Shown: positions 14,827 to 23,637 of the stretch, piece after piece
Position numbering within the stretch: position 1 is the first letter of the stretch
Layout: every line of letters starts with the position of its first letter
Source: Oscillospiraceae bacterium
GTDB lineage: Bacteria > Bacillota > Clostridia > Oscillospirales > Acutalibacteraceae
Assembly: GCA_015065885.1 (NCBI GenBank)
Contig: SVPJ01000001.1
Span: forward strand, 97,466-161,465
Direction of reading: 5' to 3'
Length of the DNA: 64,000 nt
Position numbers and translations under genes: made by a program
The notes under the pieces: model-generated
The model's input: the letters and a program-made list of their open reading frames with translations, nothing else
Databases searched by the model: none
What the model was told of the DNA's origin: nothing

Positions 14827-14984
14827 CACGTACCCTCCTTTTCTGCCAACCGCGCCTCCAGTGCCGCCAGCCGTTCTTCCACCGTCGGCGTGGTGTTCTT
14901 GGGCCCCGTTTCTTCGTCGCCGTACAATTCGGCAATCTCTTCTGCGGTCATTTCAATGTACTCACCATTAACACACTTCTTCAT
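14826..14984 (-). CDS. Small phage protein with C-terminal coiled coil, 52 aa
   Basis: I place the start at ATG 14982-14984 (MKKCVNGEYIEMTAEE), just after the upstream fibre gene stops at 14987; a longer frame would overlap that gene. The N-terminus resembles short phage tail-region proteins that begin K-x-x-x-N-G-E-x-x-E-M-T-x-E-E. The C-terminal half is a heptad-like helix (VEERLAALEARLAEKE). Likely a small fibre-associated or trimerisation factor, by position only. Confidence 0.6.
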   Translation of the reverse strand: MKKCVNGEYIEMTAEEIAELYGDEETGPKNTTPTVEERLAALEARLAEKEGT

Positions 14985-14986
14985 GG

Positions 14987-16441
14987 TTAGCGCCCCCAAA
15001 TTTTGATAGTAGTACCCGCACCGAACGAGTACGAAGCGTTTGTTGTCCACAGTTGGATCTCTTCGATGTAGTCAAACTCCTTCGCGCTGGGATCCCCGCT
15101 GTTTCGGGAAACCGTCCCATAGTATTTGCTCGCGGCTGCCACGACATCGTAGGACACCGTCTTCTTTGGACTCAACCGCCCCTCAGCTCTATAGTACACG
15201 GTGTCGCCGGTCTTCAGCGTAGCACCGCTCTGCTTCTTGATGCTTGTCAAATCACACCGCGCGATGATACCGTTCGGACGCCCGATTTGAATATATACGG
15301 GATTGGAGGGAGGCGTTTCCGGGGCGACAAGTTTAATCTCGGCCTCGAGAAACACCTCCGCATACTGTTCCTCGGGAACGAGCACATACAGCGCCATATC
15401 TTCCGGAAAGGTAGTGTTTTCAAACAGCACCCACTCTCGCTCCGCATCTTTGCCCGGCTCACCCTGCGGGCCGGGCGGGCCGACTTCACCCTCGGGTCCC
15501 GGCACGCCTTGTTCTCCACGCTCGCCGCGCGGCAGGCGCATGTTCAGCGCCACGCCTTTCTCCGTCTTCGTAAGATACGCCCGAGCCGTGCCGTCTTCAC
15601 TTACGCTGACCGAGCCGATGGAGATCTCGGGTGCGGGCCCCGTCTTCCCCTGCGGACCTTCGGGACCGATCCCCCCTCGCTCACCGCGTGGCAATCCCAA
15701 ATTTAAGATAGGCGCGTCCGCTGTACCGCTAATCGAAGCAACAGCGGGCTCTCCTTCAGCCAATGTTTCCACCGTTCCGATCTTAAGGCGCATCGAAGCA
15801 CCCCCGTCGGGGTCTATTTGCACATTGTAGCCTTCGGGCATTTCCCCGCCGCCGACATACACACCCGACACCCCCTGTTTGCCCTCTGGGCCTTCGGGGC
15901 CGGGCACACCTTGTTTGCCCTGCGGACCTTCGGGGCCAGGCACACCTTGTTTGCCCTGCGGACCTTCGGGGCCAGGCACACCTTGTTTGCCCTGCGGACC
16001 TTTAAGCGAGGCCAGCCACTCTTCGGGCGTGCCGATAAACCCGTTCCTCACCGCCACGCCGTAGGCGCTGAGATAGTGCGGCGGATCGCCGCACCGCTTT
16101 TGGTGTGTGCCGTAGTAATCCGCAAACCACCGCACATAATCGGTGTATGCGTTGTTATACACAGCCATGGCGTTGGCGTATTCGTCCCATTCGCCGTTGG
16201 CGGCGGCGATCTGTGCCCGCAGCCACAGCACGTAGATATCGTCGTGCGGCGGACGCACGATCAGTTCGGTATCCCCGACCGTCTCCTCGGTATACACCAC
16301 CGTCTCATCTAAGCAGCCGCCGAATACGTTCAACTGAATACGTCCCTCCAGCGCGTTGATCCATCCGATCAGCACCGCACGTTCATACGTATGGGGGTAC
16401 TGCTCCCCCACCGCGGCAATCACACCGTTCAACGTTGCCAT
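14987..16441 (-). CDS. Collagen-like tail fibre / receptor-binding protein
   Basis: 484 aa. Residues 1-140 form a globular domain with [10 protein letters not shown] and [15 protein letters not shown]...[11 protein letters not shown], a pattern I know from a conserved phage head-tail/neck-type protein; here it is fused to a fibre. Residues about 147-193 are Gly-X-Y triplets built from a 12-residue unit ([12 protein letters not shown]) encoded by near-identical 36-bp DNA repeats at about 15890-16000. Two further Gly-X-Y blocks follow ([12 protein letters not shown] and [13 protein letters not shown]), then a C-terminal beta-rich domain of about 140 residues ending [13 protein letters not shown], the probable receptor-binding tip. 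Collagen-like stalks are established in phage fibres. Confidence 0.8.
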   Translation of the reverse strand: MATLNGVIAAVGEQYPHTYERAVLIGWINALEGRIQLNVFGGCLDETVVYTEETVGDTELIVRPPHDDIYVLWLRAQIAAANGEWDEYANAMAVYNNAYTDYVRWFADYYGTHQKRCGDPPHYLSAYGVAVRNGFIGTPEEWLASLKGPQGKQGVPGPEGPQGKQGVPGPEGPQGKQGVPGPEGPEGKQGVSGVYVGGGEMPEGYNVQIDPDGGASMRLKIGTVETLAEGEPAVASISGTADAPILNLGLPRGERGGIGPEGPQGKTGPAPEISIGSVSVSEDGTARAYLTKTEKGVALNMRLPRGERGEQGVPGPEGEVGPPGPQGEPGKDAEREWVLFENTTFPEDMALYVLVPEEQYAEVFLEAEIKLVAPETPPSNPVYIQIGRPNGIIARCDLTSIKKQSGATLKTGDTVYYRAEGRLSPKKTVSYDVVAAASKYYGTVSRNSGDPSAKEFDYIEEIQLWTTNASYSFGAGTTIKIWGR

Positions 16442-16464
16442 ACTCTCACTCTCCTTTATAGGTC

Positions 16465-16494
16465 AAAAAGGGGACAAGCACACTGCCTGTCCCC
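16465..16494 (-). terminator. Terminator downstream of the major capsid gene
   Basis: On the minus strand GGGGACA...TGTCCCC (16470-16476 with 16488-16494, 11-nt loop) is followed by TTTTT. It sits between capsid and fibre genes and may lower fibre expression relative to capsid. Confidence 0.7.
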
Positions 16495-16504
16495 TCTCCG
16501 CAAT

Positions 16505-17509
16505 TTACAGCAGCGTACTGCCTGCCGCCGCGCCGCCGAGAGCGGCAAAACGCCAATCCACAAAGCCCGCGTTAAAGCGCGCATAACCGCGCCACACATT
16601 GGCGTCGGTGTTGTCGTCAATCGTGGACTTTACTTCCAACTCCGTACGATCCTGCCAAACGGCACCGCCGTAGAGATTATTGTAGTTCGAATCCAACAAG
16701 ATCCACGGCCGAGTGCCCGCCGTGATAAACTGATTCAAATAGTTCCACACGATGATGTTCCAGCGGCCGAACTGGTAGTTGAAGCCGTTGTTTGCCGTGG
16801 TGGGATCTTTATCCGCTCCGACCGCCGCGAACACCTCCCGCTTCAGCGAGTAAATGTTCGGGATCAGAATGGTGTCAGGTGCCACATCGAGAATGTCGTT
16901 GTTATCTCCGCGGAAATTCTGCATTTCACACTCAAGTGCACCAAGCGCATCCACCGAAAAGGCATCGGTGAAAATGTTCGACTGCTCGTCGCCCGATACC
17001 AACGGCTTGTGCTTCTGATGAAACAGTGTCTTGCCGTCCGCCGCCAGCGCCGATACGGTTGCTTTAGCGTATGTAGCGCTATGTTTGCCGCTGATTGCCG
17101 CACCAAACAGCGCCGCGCCGAATTTTTCGCGAGTAGCGTAGTACCCCGAAATAAACTCCTCCGGCTTCTTCTGGAAGTCCATCGCCTCCGAATCGTCTGC
17201 CATTTCACGCGAAATAGTCAAAGAGTTCTTCCACGTGATATTCTCAATTATGCGGGGATATCCCTCGCGCATACTGTCCACAGGATACGCGCCGTTTTCG
17301 CCCGTTGCTTCAAAGCCCTTCGTACCCGTGACACTGGTGTACCTATCAAGCGCACCCTTCGACTTTGTCATAAAGAACAGATTTTTGATGGCCGACTTCT
17401 GCTCATACGCCTTTCCTCTCTTCTCGATAAGCATACGAACAGGCCCCTGACATTTGCCGAAAAAAGAATCATTGACACCGGAATTTTCAGTAATTACAAT
17501 ACCGCTCAT
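16505..17509 (-). CDS. Major capsid protein
   Basis: 334 aa, the size and position expected for a capsid subunit after scaffold and decoration genes. It begins MSGIVITENSGVNDSFFGKC, contains a central helical region (SREMADDSEAMDFQKKPEEF) and a C-terminal aromatic/Asn-rich part (WNIIVWNYLNQF, LLDSNYNNLYGG). The layout resembles Mu gpT-like HK97-fold coat proteins; the fold is inferred. RBS AGAGGAGAG precedes ATG 17509. Confidence 0.85.
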   Translation of the reverse strand: MSGIVITENSGVNDSFFGKCQGPVRMLIEKRGKAYEQKSAIKNLFFMTKSKGALDRYTSVTGTKGFEATGENGAYPVDSMREGYPRIIENITWKNSLTISREMADDSEAMDFQKKPEEFISGYYATREKFGAALFGAAISGKHSATYAKATVSALAADGKTLFHQKHKPLVSGDEQSNIFTDAFSVDALGALECEMQNFRGDNNDILDVAPDTILIPNIYSLKREVFAAVGADKDPTTANNGFNYQFGRWNIIVWNYLNQFITAGTRPWILLDSNYNNLYGGAVWQDRTELEVKSTIDDNTDANVWRGYARFNAGFVDWRFAALGGAAAGSTLL

Positions 17510-17525
17510 ATTTTCTCTCCTCTCT

Positions 17526-17924
17526 TTAGATCAACACGCCGCGCTGCAGATCGCCCACAGCGGTGCCGTCACTCTGCAACACGGTAAACGCGCCGCCTTC
17601 GGCGACCGCTTCCAAACTGCTCCCCGAAACGGTGCATACTGCGCCGGGCGCAATACCCTCGACCGCCTTGGTCAGCGCAACTTCCAAGACGACATCTTCA
17701 CCCGCTGCCACCACGGGCAGCAGGTCGCCTTCTTCGCAAACCTTCTCCGCCACCGATACAAAGTGGCGGCCGTCGTCGGTGCCGGCACCGAGTTCCGCTG
17801 ACACGGGAGTCAGCAGGCCGTCGCTGAACACCAGCAGATCGCCGATGGCGTGATTGCCCGCCACTGCGGGCAGACATTCCGTGGGGGGCACGCGCCCGTC
17901 ACGGGTATGATGAATACTGAACAT
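17526..17924 (-). CDS. Probable capsid decoration protein
   Basis: 132 aa, small, acidic, rich in Val, Gly and Ala with short beta strands (GDLLVFSDGLLTPV, VLEVALTKAVEG). This composition and a position between scaffold and capsid fit lambda gpD/DUF2190-like head decoration proteins that stabilise the capsid after DNA packaging. The start ATG 17924 has an AGGAGG-type site upstream. No catalytic motif is visible; assigned by context. Confidence 0.6.
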   Translation of the reverse strand: MFSIHHTRDGRVPPTECLPAVAGNHAIGDLLVFSDGLLTPVSAELGAGTDDGRHFVSVAEKVCEEGDLLPVVAAGEDVVLEVALTKAVEGIAPGAVCTVSGSSLEAVAEGGAFTVLQSDGTAVGDLQRGVLI

Positions 17925-17936
17925 TGCTTTTCCTCC

Positions 17937-18830
17937 TTATTGCTTCTTGTACTCTCTGTAGTGGCGGCGGATCTCCTCGTCCGTCGCATCCGGATTCAAC
18001 CTCTTATACAATGCCATTTCAGTAGCAGGGACGCTGACGCCCCCGTCGCCGCGAGAGACCGTGGACGTGAGGTGTTTCTTTCCGATGTGCCGTGCCGCTT
18101 CTTCCCGCCGTGCATCCTCCTGCCGCGCCGCTGCGAGCTTGTCTATGTTCGCAAAGCGAAACGCGTCGTAGAAGTTCATGTTGTGTTCGCGCACGGCACG
18201 GATGAAGGCTTCGCCGTTTTCGCCGTTCACAATGTCCTCCAGTGTGTTCACCGAAGGATCAAGCGTGCGGATCTTCTGCATCTCATCCTCCACCGTGCGG
18301 TCGAATGCGGCACGGTTGGCGGCTTCTTCGGCGGCGCGCGCCTTTTCGGCAGCAGCTGCCGCCGCCTTTACTTCCGGCATCTCGCTCACGATGGCACGGA
18401 TATCTTCATCGGTGATGTTACCGCTTTCCATTCGCGCCTGGCGTTCGTTCCCTTCGTACTGCTGTTTGTACTCCTCCAGTTCCTCAAGAGACTGGAAAGC
18501 CTTTCCGGTGTACGGATTCGGAATACCGACCGCCTGCAAGGCGCGGTTGAACTTGTCGTTCGCCTCTTGTACGGCACGGTTAACAGCGTCCTCTTGCTCT
18601 GCACGTCGCCGTTCAGCAGCAAACCTCGCCCTCTCTTCGCGCGACTGTTCACGCGGCGCAGCGGGGACTTCTGCCGCGCTCTCCTCCGCAGGGTCGGTGA
18701 TCTCCTGCTCTTTTGCACCTGTGCTGTCTTCGGCAGGGTCGGTGATCTCCTGCTCTTTTGCACCGTCTTCCGTCGGCATCTCCTCTTCGGGAGATAAACC
18801 GTACAGATCGTACAGCTCTTGTTCGTCCAT
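17937..18830 (-). CDS. Phage head scaffolding protein
   Basis: 297 aa, highly charged and predicted mostly helical. The N-terminal part is acidic with two copies of AKEQEITDPAE, the middle contains coiled-coil-like stretches (EQSREERARFAAERRRAEQE), and the C-terminus is basic (EEIRRHYREYKKQ), the part that binds coat protein in known scaffolds. It lies between portal and decoration/capsid genes, the usual place. The Ala/Glu-rich composition without a motif makes context the main evidence. Confidence 0.8.
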   Translation of the reverse strand: MDEQELYDLYGLSPEEEMPTEDGAKEQEITDPAEDSTGAKEQEITDPAEESAAEVPAAPREQSREERARFAAERRRAEQEDAVNRAVQEANDKFNRALQAVGIPNPYTGKAFQSLEELEEYKQQYEGNERQARMESGNITDEDIRAIVSEMPEVKAAAAAAEKARAAEEAANRAAFDRTVEDEMQKIRTLDPSVNTLEDIVNGENGEAFIRAVREHNMNFYDAFRFANIDKLAAARQEDARREEAARHIGKKHLTSTVSRGDGGVSVPATEMALYKRLNPDATDEEIRRHYREYKKQ

Positions 18831-18882
18831 GATTGTCCTCTCCTTTTCTGGATTTTTCCGCGTTACCTGCGAATTTCGGCGA

Positions 18883-19029
18883 TCACTTCTTATCGCCCTT
18901 TGTGCCGGTGCGAAGATCCGTGCCCTTCTTCACCGTGCCGTGCTTGGTGCCGCCGTTTGCGTACGGCCCGCGCACCACCTGCGTGCCGGTGTTTTTGATC
19001 TCACCGACATACGGTCGCTTGCCCTTCAT
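18883..19029 (-). CDS. Small basic phage protein, 48 aa
   Basis: ATG at 19027-19029 with an excellent SD (GGAGGTGACGAG), TGA at 18883-18885. The product is very basic and Gly/Thr/Lys-rich (KGKRPYVGEIKNTG at the start, KKGTDLRTGTKGDKK at the end), with no hydrophobic core. It lies between portal and scaffold. It may bind DNA or line the head-tail junction; no family recognised. Confidence 0.65.
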   Translation of the reverse strand: MKGKRPYVGEIKNTGTQVVRGPYANGGTKHGTVKKGTDLRTGTKGDKK

Positions 19030-19062
19030 CTCGTCACCTCCCTTTCGTCATATTCGAAACCC

Positions 19063-21018
19063 TCAAAGAGGGATATTCGCATCCATTCCCGCATCACGCG
19101 CCGCATCGGCACGTGCCTGTGCTTCCACCTGCTGCATGATTGCCTGCATGGTGGCGGGATCCTCCTCACCGTTCGGCGGAGCAGTCGGCACGCCCTGCGG
19201 CACACCGCCGTTCGGTGGCGGTGGCGGTGGCGGTGCACTTTGCAATTGCTCTTTCTTCGTCTGCAGGATCGAAAGGGTCTCACCCGCGCCGGGATAGTGC
19301 AGCAGTTCCATCTTCGTCCAGTAGAGAATGAGCGTATCCAATTCCGTCGGATTACCGTAGCACCCCGACTGGAACTGGGCAGTGGTGTTGTTCCACATCG
19401 CCTCGCGGTTGTTCGCCAGCGGCGCCGCCGTATCGCACGAGAACAGGAAGCGGTCATTCCACCAAAACTCCCCGTTTTCGTCTCGCTCCAAAAAATCGAA
19501 GCGGTTAAACTCGTCGTATACCCGCTCGCCGCGTTCGTTTTGATACGCCACCGGGCGCGGCTCGTCCGCATACGCAAGTTTCATTTGGAAGATCAGACGG
19601 AACAGATCCGCAAACGCAGCATCCTTCATGATGCGCTTGGACTCCAACCGTCCCGCCGCCTGCGCTGCCGAGATCTCTTTTGCCTTCCCGCTCGCGGCAG
19701 TGGAATCTTGACGTCCCTGGAAGGAGTCGGTGATGCCGAGCATGTTTCGCGCTTCGTTGTACACCTGCGAGCGCATGGCCATTTCGTAGTTCAGATCGCC
19801 CTTGAACTCGTACACGCCGATGGCGTTACGATCTGATACACTCACGCGCCACACGCCGTCCTCGCCGTCTACGGTCATATCGGCGCGCCCATCGGGCAGA
19901 GTCACACGGGTTCCCGCCTTCAAAATGCGGTCGAGTATCTTCTGATTCAACCGATTCAGCGTGTTCTGCTGCGTGGTGATCTTGTCCACGTCCGATTCGC
20001 CGAGGAAGCGGCCGAACACACTCACGTTCTTCTGCAACACCACGGGATATACGTCGGGCTTGTACACGGGGATCTTGGTAGGTACGGAACGCACCCTACC
20101 CTGCTCATCCACCACCCGTTCCGCTGCGGATATTTCCCCACCGCTGAAATGGCGGGCGGTGTAGATCTCCTCAAAATCTTCGGCACGGTCTTCCCAATTG
20201 CCGCCTCCGCAGAAAGAGCACACGTCGCTGTCTGCAGGTTTCAGCTCGCCGCAATCGGCACAACGGGTAAGGTGTCGCGCTTGGTAATCTTCCACGTCCT
20301 CCAGCACCGTATCGTTGCACCAACTGAAGCGTCCGATCTTTCCGTCACTGTCGCGGTAGTACGCCACAATCTGCGTGACCATCTCGTCGGAAGGCGTCTC
20401 ACCCTCGGCACTTTTCACCTCGGGCGACGACTCGCTCTCATCCTGCACGTTCACGCCATAGCGGCGCTCGATGTATTCTTTTGTTTGCGGTAACTTCAAA
20501 AACAGGTAATCCATGTCGTTGATGCTGCTGTATACACCTTCTTGCGGAATCACCATCTTCGGGTGCAGCGTGCGCACCGCCACTTCACCTGCAAAGCCGT
20601 GCGAACACACGGTAGAATCCCATTCTGCAAGCCAGAAGCCACCACCCTGTATCGGCACCATGCGTTCCATCAGATCGTTCATCGTCTCAAACGGCATGCG
20701 GTTGAGCTCGTTGCGTATCATATTCTCGATCAGTGCCGCCTTCAGCTCGTCTTCCTTATGCCGCGCCGTCACCTTCGGTTGCGGAATAGAAGAATTCACC
20801 TGCGCTTCCACGTTTTCCGCCACGATGTTCTGAATGTGATACAGCGCACGCGACTTTTCGTGTTTGCAGATCGTATCGTTATCGGTCACGGGTTGGATGT
20901 CGTTATACGTGCCGCGGTACAGCGCCTCGCGCTCGTCCATCCTTCCCGTCTCGTCCGCATACGCTTGTTCGGCCTTGGCGAATCGTTCCTGCCAAAACCT
21001 CAACTTCTCTTTGCTCAC
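19063..21018 (-). CDS. Phage portal protein with zinc-ribbon insertion
   Basis: 651 aa, the length of P22-type portals, directly after the terminase. The first 130 residues (KLRFWQERFAKAEQAYADET...EHKSRALYH-like region, ENVEAQVNSSIPQPKVT) are typical of this family. At about residues 252-273 two CxxC pairs (CADCGE and CSFCGGG) form an apparent zinc ribbon, which I do not expect in a portal. The C-terminus has seven consecutive prolines and a Gln/Ala-rich helix (MQAIMQQVEAQARADA), reminiscent of the portal barrel. Function: dodecameric DNA-entry ring and head-tail connector. Confidence 0.85.
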   Translation of the reverse strand: MSKEKLRFWQERFAKAEQAYADETGRMDEREALYRGTYNDIQPVTDNDTICKHEKSRALYHIQNIVAENVEAQVNSSIPQPKVTARHKEDELKAALIENMIRNELNRMPFETMNDLMERMVPIQGGGFWLAEWDSTVCSHGFAGEVAVRTLHPKMVIPQEGVYSSINDMDYLFLKLPQTKEYIERRYGVNVQDESESSPEVKSAEGETPSDEMVTQIVAYYRDSDGKIGRFSWCNDTVLEDVEDYQARHLTRCADCGELKPADSDVCSFCGGGNWEDRAEDFEEIYTARHFSGGEISAAERVVDEQGRVRSVPTKIPVYKPDVYPVVLQKNVSVFGRFLGESDVDKITTQQNTLNRLNQKILDRILKAGTRVTLPDGRADMTVDGEDGVWRVSVSDRNAIGVYEFKGDLNYEMAMRSQVYNEARNMLGITDSFQGRQDSTAASGKAKEISAAQAAGRLESKRIMKDAAFADLFRLIFQMKLAYADEPRPVAYQNERGERVYDEFNRFDFLERDENGEFWWNDRFLFSCDTAAPLANNREAMWNNTTAQFQSGCYGNPTELDTLILYWTKMELLHYPGAGETLSILQTKKEQLQSAPPPPPPPNGGVPQGVPTAPPNGEEDPATMQAIMQQVEAQARADAARDAGMDANIPL

Positions 21019-21038
21019 GTCGTTTCCTCCTTATGTTC

Positions 21039-22553
21039 TCATCGCGGCGTGCCCCATTTTTCAACCAGCACCCGCCGCAGGTCGGCATCCGCGCGGCGGT
21101 AGTCCTCCCACATGTCGGGGGTCCACCGCTCGCGTATCACCGTATTGGGCGTGCTCACCTGCATCGTCTGCTGTGAGCGGATATACCACGCGATCGCCAG
21201 CGCCATGATCAAATCGTCATGCGCCCCCTGCTCTGCCTCGGCCCGCAGCTTGTCGTTGCGAATAAAGGTCAGCATCTCTTCAAGCGTCGCGCGGTCGTGC
21301 AAAGAGGAAAGTCCTTCCCGCATCGCGTCGATCAACCCCGCAATGATCACGGGGCGGGTGACCGCCGTCGTCTTAAAGCCGAACGCCTTCTTGATGGCGC
21401 CGGTGAAATCGTCTTCCACCTCACGCACAAACTGTTTGCGATAGCCGAGCAGTTCCAGCATCTTCACGGGATAGGTCGAGAAGTTGGTCTCGATGCCGAT
21501 GAGCGCCTCGTTGTAGTACATACCGAGGCAGAACATCTGCTTTGCATACGTGCCCTCCTCGTATTGGTGGCGGAGCACCGCCACCTGCTCACCCGTGATG
21601 TTATCGAGCACCTGCGCTGTGAACCAGTCGCTTCCCTCGCCCGCCGTATCGCCGCCGATGACGTACGGCCGACCGGGCACGGGCTCTTTGTAAATGGTGA
21701 CGGGCCCGCCAGCCTCTTCGTAAAACGCACGGTTTTCCAGCCGCGTGCCGCCCACGCTTTCCTCGTAGGTGAAAAAGCCTTGCTTCAGCGGCGGCTTTAT
21801 CGCCGCTAAACGTTCGCTCACCGCACGGGCGTTGAACACCGTCTTGCCCGTCACGCCCCATTGGCCGAGGCAGTAGACGGTGTAGTAGTATTCGTCCGTC
21901 TCGCGGTACGCTTCGAGCGTTAGGCGATCCTCTTCCGGCAGAAAACGGTTGTCGAGATAGGTGCTTTCGTGCACCGTGGCACGCGGATCCCGTCGGTCGA
22001 AAAACCGCTTCTTCAGCCAGTGTGTGGCGGAAATGGGGTTGAAGGTGAGAATCATCTGCTTGTAGTAGTTGAACTCACCGCGCATACGGATATCGAGCTG
22101 ATTCAAGTCGGCTTCCGCCAGTTCGGTCGCCTCTTCGATCCATATCCCCGTCACGTTGTAGATGGATTTCAGCTTTTCGCGGTTGTCCAAGCCAGAAAAG
22201 AAGATCTGACTGCCGTTTTTGAATTTCAGATACATGTCCGAGGATTCACCCCGCGGGATGTAGAGAATGTCGTCGCTGTAGAACTCCTCCGCCTGCGCTT
22301 TCAGCTGATCAAAGCAGGACTTGCGAATGGATTTGTCCACCAAGCGGCAAACCATAAAACGGTGGCCCGGCTCGCTCGTCACGCGGTCCAGCACCTTCCG
22401 TCCGGCAAAAATGGATTTTCCGCTGCCACCGCCGCCCTTCAGCACCAAATAGCGGTTTTTATCGAAAAACAGCGGGATGAAACAATCGTTGTTCGTCTCA
22501 CGCAGGTGTTTGTACCACGCAAGCACGGCGGCCTTTCGGTCGTTCCTACTCAC
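21039..22553 (-). CDS. terL: Terminase large subunit
   Basis: 504 aa from GTG 22551-22553, which overlaps the small-subunit stop by a few bases and has AAGGTGG upstream; an ATG at 22596-22598 is an alternative that would overlap more. Walker A GGGGSGKS near the N-terminus, Walker B-like IWIEEATE, and a C-terminal RNase H-like nuclease region with GGDTAGEGSDW and the final acidic motif near AHDDLIMALAIAW. This is a PBSX/phage_terminase_3-type ATP-driven DNA packaging motor with headful or site-specific nuclease. Confidence 0.93.
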   Translation of the reverse strand: MSRNDRKAAVLAWYKHLRETNNDCFIPLFFDKNRYLVLKGGGGSGKSIFAGRKVLDRVTSEPGHRFMVCRLVDKSIRKSCFDQLKAQAEEFYSDDILYIPRGESSDMYLKFKNGSQIFFSGLDNREKLKSIYNVTGIWIEEATELAEADLNQLDIRMRGEFNYYKQMILTFNPISATHWLKKRFFDRRDPRATVHESTYLDNRFLPEEDRLTLEAYRETDEYYYTVYCLGQWGVTGKTVFNARAVSERLAAIKPPLKQGFFTYEESVGGTRLENRAFYEEAGGPVTIYKEPVPGRPYVIGGDTAGEGSDWFTAQVLDNITGEQVAVLRHQYEEGTYAKQMFCLGMYYNEALIGIETNFSTYPVKMLELLGYRKQFVREVEDDFTGAIKKAFGFKTTAVTRPVIIAGLIDAMREGLSSLHDRATLEEMLTFIRNDKLRAEAEQGAHDDLIMALAIAWYIRSQQTMQVSTPNTVIRERWTPDMWEDYRRADADLRRVLVEKWGTPR

Positions 22554-23088
22554 CGCCGCCACCTTCTTCTGCCGAGCCGAACTCCATCGCAAGCTCACGC
22601 AGCAGCGCTTCTTTTTCTTCCAAGCTCATCTTGACGGCGCCACCGACGCGATCGTGCACCTCCACCGTCACCCGCTCGGAGGCGTTGAAATTGTTCTGCA
22701 GATCAAACTGCACACCGCGCAAACCGCCGCCGCTGCGTGTAAGGTTTTCTTTTTCCAAATAGGCGCGCCTGCGCCCCTGCGCACACGTTGTCGCCTCAAG
22801 ATATCGCTCGTCCTTCTGGTAGTTGCACCACGTTTGTTCGCTGATGCCGAGATACAAGATCAACCCCCCGATCGTTGGCGGGACGACGTACTCCACGTAG
22901 GTGATCGGCTCGCCGAGTTGGTTTTTGATCACCCGCTCGCGCATGATGGGGTGGCCGTACTCGTCCTTCTTCTTGGTCGGCACCTTTTCCTTGGCGGCGA
23001 CAACACGGCTGATGGAATCAAAGTACCGTTCCACCGCTTCCAGCAACTGCTTCGGCGTGTAGGTCTTTTTTCTCCCCGTGTCGCTCAC
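22546..23088 (-). CDS. terS: Terminase small subunit
   Basis: 180 aa from GTG 23086-23088, the only sensible start. An N-terminal motif KKTYTPKQLLEAVERYFDS and the helix-turn-helix-like TIGGLILYLGISEQTWCNY (about residues 70-90) indicate DNA recognition. The C-terminal half contains an oligomerisation-like helix (MSLEEKEALLRELAMEFG). It is immediately upstream of and overlaps the large subunit, as usual. Role: recognition of pac/cos and loading of the motor. Confidence 0.85.
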   Translation of the reverse strand: MSDTGRKKTYTPKQLLEAVERYFDSISRVVAAKEKVPTKKKDEYGHPIMRERVIKNQLGEPITYVEYVVPPTIGGLILYLGISEQTWCNYQKDERYLEATTCAQGRRRAYLEKENLTRSGGGLRGVQFDLQNNFNASERVTVEVHDRVGGAVKMSLEEKEALLRELAMEFGSAEEGGGGE

Positions 23089-23151
23089 CTCCTAAACGTC
23101 TGTTCCCGTCCGCCCACCTCCCCGGCGTTTCCTATGCCGGCAAATCCACAT

Positions 23152-23189
23152 TAAAAAAGAGAACTGCGTGCCTCCCGCTCGCAGTTCTC
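23152..23189 (-). terminator. Terminator between early/regulatory genes and packaging genes
   Basis: GAGAACTGCG (23159-23168) pairs with CGCAGTTCTC (23180-23189); on the minus strand it is followed by TTTTTT. It lies after the ArpU/RinA-like regulator and before the terminase, so late transcription probably needs read-through or a promoter downstream of it. Confidence 0.85.
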
Positions 23190-23235
23190 TACAATGCCAT
23201 TATACTCACTTTCACACCGACATTCACCGACATCT

Positions 23236-23637
23236 TTATTTGCACAGTCGTGCCACCGTGCGCGTGAAAATGCGCTCCATCTGCCGTTTGCTGTAGTGCA
23301 TCCGTTCCGCCACCTCCGCTTGCGACAGCCCCTCGATATAGTGCATGCGCATCGCCGCCCGCTCGCGGGAAGGCAGTGTGTCGATCGCCCGCTCGATCAC
23401 AAGTAGATCAGAAAGCAAGCGTTGCCGCTTTTCTTCATACAGCGCCCGTGCCGCTTCCTTTTCGTCCGTCCACCCGCTCATCAACTCGTCGGCATGGCGA
23501 ACAGGCCCGCGGGGCATGCCGTCACCGCGAGCCGTCACCGGTGCATACAGCCGCCCGTCCAACCGTTCCAACATACGGTCGATCGAGGCTACCTCCTGCA
23601 CCATGTTTTGATAATCCTCCAGCATCTCCTTCGTCAC
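23236..23637 (-). CDS. ArpU/RinA-like phage late transcription regulator
   Basis: 133 aa from GTG 23635-23637, set by AGGAGG seven bases upstream and a GTGA overlap with the preceding gene. The C-terminal 60 residues carry a sigma-70 region 4-like helix-turn-helix (LPSRERAAMRMHYIEGLSQAEVAERM-type, with recognition helix around SKRQMERIF). The N-terminal half is a charged coiled coil. Proteins of this DUF1492/ArpU/RinA group activate late or packaging genes in Gram-positive phages. It sits just before the terminator and terminase, the classical location. Confidence 0.8.
   Translation of the reverse strand: MTKEMLEDYQNMVQEVASIDRMLERLDGRLYAPVTARGDGMPRGPVRHADELMSGWTDEKEAARALYEEKRQRLLSDLLVIERAIDTLPSRERAAMRMHYIEGLSQAEVAERMHYSKRQMERIFTRTVARLCK

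Noticed and set aside
18178..19836. 552-codon plus-strand frame across scaffold and portal genes
   Set aside because: Ser/Ala/Arg-rich translation of the reverse of Glu/Ala-rich helical genes; it spans the junction of two real genes.
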